Shown piece by piece: positions 38,101-50,100 of a stretch of DNA of 64,000 nt. Made by a program: the position numbers and the translations under genes. Every line of letters starts with the position of its first letter. Position 1 is the first letter of the stretch. This DNA comes from Lingula anatina (lineage: Eukaryota > Brachiopoda > Lingulata > Lingulida > Lingulidae): NCBI RefSeq assembly GCF_001039355.2, contig NW_019775625.1, positions 148,532 through 212,531 on the forward strand, written 5' to 3'. A model generated the notes under the pieces. That model saw nothing but the letters and a program-made list of their open reading frames with translations. It did no database searches and had not been told where the DNA came from.

Positions 38101-41100
38101 GAAATCTTGTTCCGTAAACAAACAGTAAAGTTAATGAGCAATGTAAGTGATCTTCACTGTTGATCTTCCTGCCAGACTATTACGCAGGTAGTGGCTGTGT
38201 GGAAAGGAAAGATGACACTCAAGAGTTGTCATCAGTATTCTGAGGGGGGAACAGGGGCACCTTGTTACACTCCAGGGTGACAAAATTCTGCATATTAATA
38301 CAAGGCTGGTTTAAGTCAAAATTACATTGCTTTAGCAGCCTAAATTTTTTGTCCATTACAATATATCTGATGTTCCTAAACACAATATTGAAACTGGCAT
38401 TAAAGATGCATAGAAATATACAAATTTTGTCAGTTTGGAATCCTACCAGTCTTTTGCATTTTCTATGAATTGTCATCAGCACCCAACAGTTAATTAGCTC
38501 CTAGATGCTCGAGGAGGTGTGTCAGACAATTAAGCTGATTTTACTTTAGCGAGAAACCTCCCACATAGTCGGACTGACACAGCTACTAGCAGGGGCGGAC
38601 TTAGGCCGTCTTCTGGGTCTTCCAAAAGACGGTCAGATATTCAAGTTTACATTGACGGGTATTTAATTTTTTCTGTCAGAAGACGGTCAAAAATAGAGGA
38701 TGAATCAACAAAGATAATTTGGAAGACTGTCAGAAAATATCTCTGGATCCGCCCCTGACTAGCAGTATGACGAGTGAATCTGAATGCAGTCTCTGACTGT
38801 CTTTGCTGCTTCTCCCCAGATTGAGCCTCTCCCACTCCCTCTCTATGTGTTTATATGTACGTGTGTGTTTCTATGATAAGTCTACCAAACCATATACCAG
38901 TAACTGTTTGTAAAGACAATATCGACTTTTAACCTGAAATTACTTCATCAAATAATCAGACAAACTGACTGATTAGGCGGGTTTCCAATTCTCTCAACAC
39001 AAATTGGTCTCTATAAATTTAATATCAGCAATGTACAATTTTATTGTGGTCTTGTAAAGACCCAATTCACAGTCTTATTAAACTGATCTTTGTTACTGCA
39101 GAGGAAGGATGACAAAAATGAGACCCATTTCCAGTCTGAATCAAGCCTTGTCTAAACAAATGGGGGAACAGATTTAGTAAGACCTATTGCAACTGTATTT
39201 CCAGTCTAAAGAAGGATCAGTCTAAACAGATAAGGGATGACGTAAGTAAGACCTATTTCCAATCTTAAGTAGACCTTGGCTTAAATCAGATGAGGGGCGT
39301 GGCAAGTAAGTATGATTTTACTGATCTAAGGCATTCCTCATCTGAGCCGGCATGATTTATACAGTCATACTGTCACAACAATCATATGGAATAAACACCA
39401 CCTTCTGCATGCATGCAAACCTACTAAGGCATAATCCCTTCCTTGATTCCCTACTCATCAATATATAGTTCATAGTTATTTTTTTACTCTGTATATGTAG
39501 CTAATCACATACAGACTGCAAGTAGCTATTATCTCTCTTTCTCTCTTGAATTTACATATACCTTCTTTGCACAGTTTAAAAGAGAAAAAGAACTGGTTAG
39601 TGTACTGTTCTACATAGCCTAAGTAAGTGACTGGGGACTTGCATTTACATCATAAATTAATAAAAATTAGTATAGAACGGTAAACAATGCTTGATTCTGA
39701 TTCATTCAATGTGGCCAAGGATATGAAACCCTATTAATTCAATTGGAGACCGTGTATCAATGACAATAAATTAAAAAGAGACTATACATCAATGACAATA
39801 TGATTTAATAGGAACCAATATGTCAATGACATATAGCTTCTGACAGCATATTATAGTTCACATAAATACCCTGTTCTTTATGATATCAGCAATATAGTGT
39901 TATCACCTAAAAAGGCAGGAACAAATTACAGTAGGCAACATATGCATCACATGCTTCTCTCTTTAGGTTAGAAGTCATGCATATCATCAAATATAAAGTC
40001 TGACTCAATTTGAGAGTCTCACATGATTTATATGAAAGCATTTAACTTCATTCACATAATAATCATATTATAAGGCACAAGCACATGTATCAAATGAGAG
40101 TCCTACCTGTTGATTCAATGCTGTATAATTTATACATTAGACCATATCCCCTACAACTTGATACCTGTAAAACTATTTTACACTAAGCCTGACAGCACAC
40201 AACATTAAGCTAAGTAGAAAAATTCAATGTAAAACATTAAAACCTCATCTCTCCTTCTTCTTCATGTTCATGGCGCCATTTATGGGCAATCTTCTCTTTG
40301 TTAAAGCTAACACAATAATAACTTAACTGCAAAGTGATTACTGCTGTTTGACTTAATTGGTCATTAAAAGAGGCAATCTGTTGAACAATTAGGTTAATAT
40401 CCTTTTACCTGGCCACTGCTGTGTGTGATATATCACAGAGGTTGATAGAGGCCATAATCTGTGTCTTCCAGAGTTTTTCAAATTTATACTGCTGGGCATG
40501 TAAATTTTTCTGACAGCCAAAGATGGCCAAACTTGGAGGATTGATCAACAAAGCTAATTTGGAAAACTGTCCAAAATATCTTTGGAACACCACTGCAAAG
40601 ACATACCACTATAGTGTTTTCATTCAACAGGGGCATCCAATTATTATTGAAGTGAGACTTTCATTGTCTTTTGTGTAGTGGTCAGGCTTGTCAGGCCTGT
40701 AGCCAGCAATTTTAAAAGGGGGGGGGGGGTTCTTTTTCTGAAAAAGTGGACCTTTTTCCATAAAAACTTCATGTACCTAAAGCAAATTTTACCCAGAGTG
40801 GACCTTTTTCCAGCAAAAGGGGCAGTTCTTTCGAACCCCCCGTACCCCCCCTGGCTACGGGCTTGCTTGTGGATGGAAGTTAAGCAGTGGCGTGAAAGAA
40901 ATACCCTTTGAAATAAAAGGGTCTGCTCTAAATCAAAGTTTGATCTAGGTTCACTTCACAAGCTGGGACAATAAAGTGGCAAAAAAGTCAATTTCTGGGG
41001 GCGAAAGAACCCCCTTCCTCACCTTTAAGAAATTGCTGGCCAGAGGCCAGAACATCTAATTAGTGTTGGATAACAATCACTGAGGACTTATAGAATTATT

Positions 41101-44100
41101 ATTATTATTATAGTGGCTGAACAGTGACATGTGGACTTAAGATTGTGATAGGGGAGCCTTCAAGTCTTCAATGTGCCAGGATGAACCACACAAACCATGA
41201 AGAGTGAATAAAGGTACAGGTTTGGACTTCAGAATTAAATCTTAAACATGAATATTTTACAACAAAATTTAGGCAACACATATACCATGACCATCAAAAG
41301 GCAGTTCTCCTAGGGGAGGCAAACTCTGACTTCACACCTAAAAAGACAAGAGTTTCAGAAATTCTCTACAGGGCAAAAGACACTACCAAAGATAACTGAC
41401 CTTTCTGAGTGGCTGGTCCAGCAGGTCCAGGCATGTCTGTGGTCACTATGGCTGAAGACACTGGAAAGAAACATACATGTAAGTGAAATTAAAAAGATGT
41501 ACACATAGGGACCATTCGGAATAGAAGATTCAAGTGTCAACTGGTACAAAAATCAAATATGGTGGACCCTACATGAGAGGAAGACTGCTTAATCCTGCAA
41601 TGGTCTCTCTGCCTCTCACACGCCTCCCCAGGTATCCAGTACAAATGGAGCAGAGATTTAATTACTGTGGCCCTGCAGGCACGACACGTGGGGAGGGTCC
41701 GAGGTCCGAGTAGGGTCTGAGTCAGAGGGACCATTACAGGTTTAAGCGGTCTTCCTTTCATGTAAGGTCTGCCATATTTGATCCTTGGATCAGTTGATAC
41801 TCTGATCTTCTATTCTAAATGGCCCCATAGATAACACCGAGGTTTATATTAAGAAATGGAAAGGATGAAGGGATGTACACATTACACCTAGAACACACCC
41901 AAAAACTACAATGTACCTCTACCAAGGGCATAGATAGAATGATTTTTTGCTAGGAATTCAAAAATACCTGCTGTATGTTTTTAGTTACTTATTTAAACTC
42001 TTCTATACTGCCCATGCAGCCAAAAGTTTTGCATGAAATTAATGCCTTCACTCAGCTGCATGGCCTATAGTATAGACTAGGTACCAAAACATCAGTCTTT
42101 AAAGATAGGAGGGGGGAGTGTACTCATTATGTCCTTGAATCGACCTCAAATCAAGGAAAAATATACTATGTATATGGGCCATTCTGTTAAGCAAACATAG
42201 GTACCACAGCACCTTGTAGCATCACTTAAATTATAAATAAAGTCCAAATGCTAGAATCTTTATCACAATGAACCCCACATGTATGTGCATATTTGACTTT
42301 TGTTTCTGTAACATCATTTTATTTACAGAGGTTATATTCTATCTATTTTGTTGAACAGCATGATAAACAAAACCCATAAGCATTTTGAGGAAGGAAATGA
42401 TGGTAAACCTGTACAAATCAAAGATATAAGAAGTGAATGGTCATTATCTTCATGCACTGTACCACAATTAAAGTAAAGTTTATTTTATAACTTGCATCAA
42501 TCAAAGGCACAACCTAATGCTATGCAAAAAAATTCTTGGTAGAGAAGTGTGACAAATTCATAACAGGTATAAAAATCTGATAATCCTCACTCTGATTTGA
42601 AACTTTATATACAAAGACTGCATATCCACAAATCTAAAGTAATACCAGTACAATCATATAACAATTTAACAAAACAATGTCATATTTTTTACTGTACAAA
42701 ACAACCAGAACAAATAACGCAATATACCCTGTACATGTACAGGCATGGAAAACTACTGTATGAAGCTTTTAAAAAATACATGTCTGAAATCATCAAACTT
42801 CTTCCAAAATCTAAGTGTTTACAATTTGTCCTCGTACATGTACCTTGCTTGTACTCAGATCTCTGATACCCAACGTCACATATACACTACCTATAGACCC
42901 TGGATTAACAAAACCAGAACAGGTAGCAGGCGCAGACTGTAATAACCCATTAATTTTCTCTCCAAAAACTGCAATGCATGGTGGGACAATTAATGAATTT
43001 TTTATGAAATGACAACGGCATGGTTGGGTTCTGTCTTTGGCTTCCATTGGTTATCCATACCGGGGCCCCATCAGAGCTGGCATGTGTCATGGCTATGGAT
43101 TCTTTTGCTTATTTATTGATCACGTAATGTGAGGTCACTGCAAGCCTCAGTTTTTCATTATTGGGTGTCAAAGTTGAAAGGTAAAGGCTGACCCTGGCTG
43201 CAAGTCTTATGTAGAAGACCAATATGACTTGTACTAAGACCACAAAGGCAATGTAAAGGCTGATTTAGTCCATTATTTTACATTAACAGCAGACATTTAT
43301 TTATTTAGCTGTTACAGTTTGTAGAAAGAAGAAAAATGTTTATTCATAATTTCTCAAAGAAAAAAATGATGAAAAATTAAATGGGAGAGAGGAAGAGAAC
43401 GGGCTTTCGTGAGTAACAAAAAATAATCATAATATCCTGAATTCTAAAATAACCTCTGTAAAATATAAATATACACCATGCTCTGGAGGAAGAATAACTT
43501 CCTTCTGATCAATCATTTTAACATACTGGTACACACCATCCCAGGCCAGCAGTTTAAGACCAGCTCACACTTTGAACAAGGAGCTGAGCTACCAGACCTG
43601 CAAGGTTGGCATCATCAATTAGTATACACTTTGACCCAAAGAGAAAATTTGGTAGGTGCTAAATATGAGACCAAAAATAGAAGGTCCAATTAAGTGCAGT
43701 AAGAGCAGCTCCTAGCTTGTAAGGCCAGTAGCCAAGCTCCCTGCTCACAGTGTGAGCTGGCTTCATACACGCAGCAGACATTGATTTTTTTCAACAATAA
43801 ATTTCCCATTCAGGTCAAAATACCTAATAAACCCAGCATGCAATATTTATTGATTAATTGATTAGTCATCAAGTTCATTAGAATCTACCTGCATTGCTTT
43901 GCCTTTGTTCTCTGTCTTTTATACAAAAAAGGTGTAGAGGATAGGTGTATATAGTATTTACATTCTAGTAGTCCACAGGTTGTTTCTATTTTATGTATTT
44001 GTTTTAATAATTGGCTTTGTCCATTGGCACTTGGTTGTAATTGGGATAAGTCATTGGCTTTCACAATTTATATCTTTCTATAACATTTTTCCACATTTCA

Positions 44101-47100
44101 CATTTGGGGAGCATTTTGAGCACTCTGACTATATGGCTTTTATTTATTTATTTATTTATTTATTTTAATTTGAAACTTTTTACTTGCCATTAATCAAAAT
44201 TAAAGAAAAGGTAGGTTTATAAGAATAACATTATGGACATTCACATTTACTTGCGATTACTGCCAAACATAATTTGATATTTTTAATGTGAAGAAAAAAA
44301 CTATTTGGGTATAGGAGAAATCTTTCAGTTACGTATTTTTGTTCACCTAAAAATGTCAACAAAACATACAGCTGTATATTAGAAAACCTTTTTAAAAGCA
44401 CAATAGATCTTCATTCACAGACTACATAAGGTAAATGTTGTCACTGTCAATAAATAAATAAATAAATAAATAAATAAATATAACAATGCCTAAAAAAACT
44501 ACCACAACCACTACACTTTATTTTAATACAACCAAACTGCTTGCATCACGGCAGCACATATATGCATGAATACCAATAGATTTCACAATTATTGATAAGC
44601 TTGTAATCAAGAATTCTGATTGAACTCCAAATATTGATCATTTCTGTCCACTGCTCAGTGTGGTTTCAGGAATCAACACAATAGCAGGGCATGGATATAT
44701 GTAACTTATTGGTCACCATACGGTATCACCCTCAAGCTTACATATATTACTGAGAGAGAGAGAGAGAGAGAGAGCAAGAGAGAGAGAGAGAGAGAGAGAG
44801 AGCTAACCTGTGGTTTGGGCATTATTTTTTGGAGTTTGGGGTGACACAGGTCTGTTACCAACTGGTACCACAGTCACATTTGGTCCTGAAGGCGATCTTG
44901 GGAAATCTGAGGCACCTTAAAAAAACATAAATAATCAAAACCTTCAAATTAAACAAGCTGCTCTAAAATGGGTATATTACATGATAACATGCAGTCATAA
45001 ATAAACAGCAAACACCCAGTCTTGCATAAACAAGAAACTGCTGTTTAATATTCCTACAATCAATTTATTAAAATGATTTTTAAAACTCTGTGTGCTTTGT
45101 TTGAAAAGAGCTCTTACTCTGAATTACAGAAACAAAACCAAATTTTGAACAAACACAAATTCTTAATATCTGAGCAAATTTCAGTTCTGTAACTATTATT
45201 ATTATTATTATTATTATACCAATAGGTAAATACCTTGTTGGGTATTATTTATTTGTTCTGTGCCTTCACCTGGTGACAATGGACCCTCCTGTTTTGCAGT
45301 GCCCCCTGGTGGGTCTATACTGGATTGTCCTGTGCCTGCTACTTTGCCAGTGCTGTCTGGGCCATTCTTCACCTTTACAGAATCTGAAGTCATTCACAAA
45401 CATTTATAGACAATGTAACAAAATTCAAGATCCAAAACTGTTGTTTAATATACAGTCTCAACTATTCTTAATGATTGACAGATATATTGCTTTTCATGAT
45501 GTTCAGAAATTTGCTTTGTTAATATTAGTAATCAACATGATTATTTTGCATCAACATAAAATTGTATTTCTATTTCTTTTCTAATCATCCATTTCTATTC
45601 TATTTTATTTTTTAGCAATGCAAGACTTGCAGCTACAAAGAAGACTTTGACAATGTACCATTTCTGTGAATTTCTTTTATCTTTGGCCCAGGACTTCTTT
45701 TCAACTTTATGCCTCCTTGAATCTGTGCAATGAGGGCAGACTGGGCTGACGTCTGCTTTGATGATTTCATTGGTCTCTCTAAAAAACAGAGGGAATGTTT
45801 GACATAAATATGATATTTGTAAACAGCTTATTTGACAAATTTCTAATTAAAAATTCTAACTTGAAAATCTTCAAATGCCAGGGTATTTTCTGAAACATGC
45901 AGAAAAGCAATTTCAACATATGTTCTTGAAAATTTTTAAACAAAAGAAGCATTATTAATATAATAATGATAAAGAATAATATTTGTGGTAATTTATCAAT
46001 TAAAAAAACAACAGTGGAATTTTTGAAACTTTAAACATGGAATACATGATGATGCCAAGTAATTTAATGGAAAGACATCTAAATTCTTTGTTTTCATGAA
46101 AAACATTTATATATCCTGATAATATTTAAACAACATGGTTACATTATGGCTATATTACCTTGTTTGACAAAGAACAGTAAATTTCCAGAGATATAAATGA
46201 TAGTTGTGCTGTAGTTTTAATGTCCTTATACAATGTCCTTAGAAATGATAGTGAATGTCACAATGCCCTTATAAAATTTACTCCGTGGACCATGAATTTT
46301 GCAGAACAAAGCCCCTATGACATTGGCATTATAACATGGTTTCTGTACATGAACACCAACCATACTAGCAGTTCACCACATGAAAATTATCAAAAGCAGT
46401 TTTGCTTTTGATCAAAATAATATATCTGCCATTTTTCTGATTTTCACACAAACTTCAATTCAATGTGTGCATGACTTTTATACACAGGTAATGGGTTATA
46501 AAGAAAATTAACAACTTACTTGTTATACCAAACTACTCCCAATTATAAGCAATCCTCTTTTTTCATCAAGATACCTAATACCAAAACTCACCTTCCTTCT
46601 AATCAAGTCAAAGCAACTGCATCCTTACTGTGTTTGCCTCTGACAGTTACATTACATGTACCAAGTACTTAATATCAAAAATTACTAGTCTAGGCTAAGT
46701 GCATTCTCGTCTTCATATTAATCACATTATACACTTAACAGCAGCATGGAAAACACTGGTAATATCTAAATACCTAGTCGAGGCACCCCTTGCATTGTTA
46801 CCGTTACAATAAACTTCTTAATATTTATGTTTTTATTTGATTATGTAAAAAAGTTGATACTTATCAAAAAGAAACACTATCACAGTGTATATTTTCTCAA
46901 AAAGGATTGATCACTCATTTGAATTATGATATATTACAATAGACAAAAATTCCTTTAGATCGCCAAGATAAAATATGGGTACCTTCAAAATTAACTGACT
47001 TGCCAGTCTGTCAAATTAGCTAAAACCACATGCAATCAGAATTTCTTTTTACCAATCTTTCTTCATGCCAATATACAGCTGATTGATATGAAATATCTAC

Positions 47101-50100
47101 CTGGGGGAAATGGGGTTTTTCTCCTTAAGCACCCTTATGGGAGAACAGACAAGGGATCTAATCACCACTCTGACAACACCCTTACCACGTAAAGAAGTAT
47201 TAATTATCAAATAAAGACTAAGTAACTTCAACGTTAATATGATTGAGTACAGTATGTTCTATACTGCAATTATTAAATAAATGTTTTATATGATAATCTC
47301 AACAATTTAATTTATTTTTAATTTTTTTCTGACTATGCCTCTTATGAAGATTCAGGGCTTATGAAAAAGTATCATGATACAATAAAATTTTATTTTATAA
47401 CAATGTTTGTATATGCTAATAATATCTTACAGAATTGGATGACGTCACTGCTGTGACTGGACATCTTCAACGTCACCTTTGTCAAAACAAGTCAAATTCT
47501 GATATCACAGGTGACAAAAGTAGTGATGTCACCAAAGAAAAAGTAATAAATGTTGAACACTTTCTCGTCTATTTGCTCTTCATATTTCAGCAATATTCTA
47601 ACATAGAATGATTCTTAAATGTACAAATTGTATAATGCTCCATAATGATACATAAATACTGGTAGTAAAGTTGCCTTTTTTAAGTTACATTTTTAAGCTA
47701 AACTCAGCTTATCAAAACCTCTGAACAAAAGTCAGGCATTATACCCGATACTGAACAATTTGAAAATGGACATACCAGATAAACTGATCAGAAAAACAAT
47801 ATAAGAGTACACATTACATAAATACTTACTAATGAGAGTAAAAAAGAGGTTTCCATCCTCCATATTGGATTAATTAAGGGCCTTCTCCCAACAGTCACAT
47901 CTTGAGGTCAGCAGATGTGACCAAAGGCAGCCAAAGATGACCCTCGTCCATCTGTTACTTTATCTTTACTTTGGACGAGGGACAGTTTGGAATTGAGACA
48001 GAGATACTGACATACTCTTTTACAAGCTATGGAGACATTTTGTAGCATTTCTGACACAATGGTACATACACACATATAAATGCACCAAATCAACACAGAG
48101 TGCTACATTTTGTCAACAATAAAAGCTTCTTCATGATGGGAACACCAAGTTGTACACAGCTTTGCTTATTTTACATGTATTATAAGCCCCAATATCCAAA
48201 AACACCCAGAAAGGAGGCATATTAAAGCAAGAGTCCTGAATGAAGACTTGTATTTGGATTAGAATACCTATTACTTTTAGGAACCAATGCTGTTTTCTTT
48301 TATTTATTTACCATAATAAAATAATCTTCTCTATATGAAATCATAGCAACCTGTGGGTTGAATTTCTACATCACCATCCAATACATTTCCCAACATGTTG
48401 ACAACTATGGTGTGCCATCTCCTTGCTTGTGTCACAGCACCAGATGGTGACACTGTCCTTGCCTTAACATGGTGTGTGACACGTGGGGAGATTTACAGTA
48501 CAGAGAGTGTGGGAAAGTGTGGCCCCATAGTTTGTCTAAAGTCGCATTCAGAACAGATGATCCTCCGATCTACTCCTCTGCGGATCAGATATGGGAACAC
48601 TACATAAGCAAGACTGCCTAATCCTTAAATGGTCTCCCCGCCTTCACACGGATTAAAATTTGGCTTTGAGGTTTAATTGCTAGGCCCCTGCTGGGAAGGC
48701 TTTTAAGTACCATCGGCCATATTTAGTCCATGGATCAGTAAGAGAGCATTCACATTGAGAAGAGCCGAGGTCTAGCAAACTAGAAGGCAAAGATCAAAAT
48801 TCAACAGTTGCTACTAGTATATCACAGATGGGGGCTCCTCTTCTCCTTCCCCAAATTCTCCCCTCCTGCCCCTCTATTCCATCCATCTTAAAAACAGACT
48901 AAAACCATAACAATTTTAATTGATCTACAGCACTTTATATCAAACAATTTCAAGTCATGCAACTGTGAAATTACAGTCATTCCTGTGACAGCTGGGTCAA
49001 TTATTATTGTCTCCCGCCTCCACTAATTGCCTATTGTACTGAGGCCCCTTCTCTAGGACATAATTCTTCATATTTCATTTGATGTACAAATATCCTTAAC
49101 TTACCATAAAAAGTCATTTTTCACCCAGCAACTTGACCTATTTCATTGGACACAATGGGCAGTAGATAAATCCTTAACAGTTTTATGATCAAAAGTTCTC
49201 CCACAAGCAGTAGAAAAAGTTCAGCGATGAACTGGTTGATGCGTCCTCCATGTTGGCAGAATGTGTGCCGGTTTGTGCAGGTTAGAGAGAGTTCATTGTA
49301 ATACTCACAACTTGTGCCTGGTGCAATCGACACTTCTATAGTCTGTGAGCTGTCACCAAGGTTACTTTGTATTAATATCATGCTAAATCTGGTGTGATTT
49401 GATCTAAATAAATTAAGGTTTTAACATTTAAGCAGGTTTGTAATATCAGAATACAACTTTTTATAGCAAACTTAACCTAGAACATCTCACATATCTAAGA
49501 ATGTAACTGAACTGGGCATATTGACATTTTACCATCAGAAATTTCAATCCCATCTTATTTAAATTTAATCAACTTTGATCAATTTATTATTCAAACCTGA
49601 ATCTGATATTTTGAAAATTTTATTGTTGCACACTCTTTACATATCTTTTTTATGATCTTCAATGTGTAAATATCTTACTCTAAAATATATCTCGGCATTA
49701 TTGGTTTTAAGTAAAAACCTACTTAAGATGAAGAAAATACATATATTTAGTGTCAGTAAAATCTTCCATATAAAGTAAAATAACATTGCCATTAATATGC
49801 ATATCACAATAAAATTCACTTGCAGCCAATCCGCATTGATTTATAATCATAAATATACAGTCTCTGTGGACATGGGAAAAAACAATTGCCCTCAACACTA
49901 CCATTTACTCATGCAAAACAGGCATCAACAGACCAAGAAAATACAGTGAATAAAAAAAAAGCAAAGAACATCTTATATGATTCATATAGCAACTACAGAA
50001 CATATAGTCAACAAATGATTTAATTTTAAGAAAGAAGGACAGGGTGTGTACTGCATCACACCTACTTCACCCATCCCCTGTGAAAATTTGTCTCATTTAA

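Larger units (their letters stand above)
33383..41400. other. Large myosin intron
   Basis: 8 kb with MITEs at 34097, 38590, 40450 and 40692, poly(A) near 35110-35140, (CA)n near 35531-35551, a C23 run at 35717-35739 and scaffold N at 35567. The only exon candidate is 37434-37461. Confidence 0.6.

Noticed and set aside
39119-39310. Spaced repeats resembling an array
   Set aside because: Units are degenerate and contiguous, without constant repeats and unique spacers, and this is eukaryotic DNA. Not CRISPR.
49121-49381. Minus-strand ORF with a possible exon ending at GTGAGT near 49308 and an MEDASTSSS start near 49250
   Set aside because: Frames that fit phase 1 give a stop or poor peptide, and the MED segment has no donor in the correct phase.
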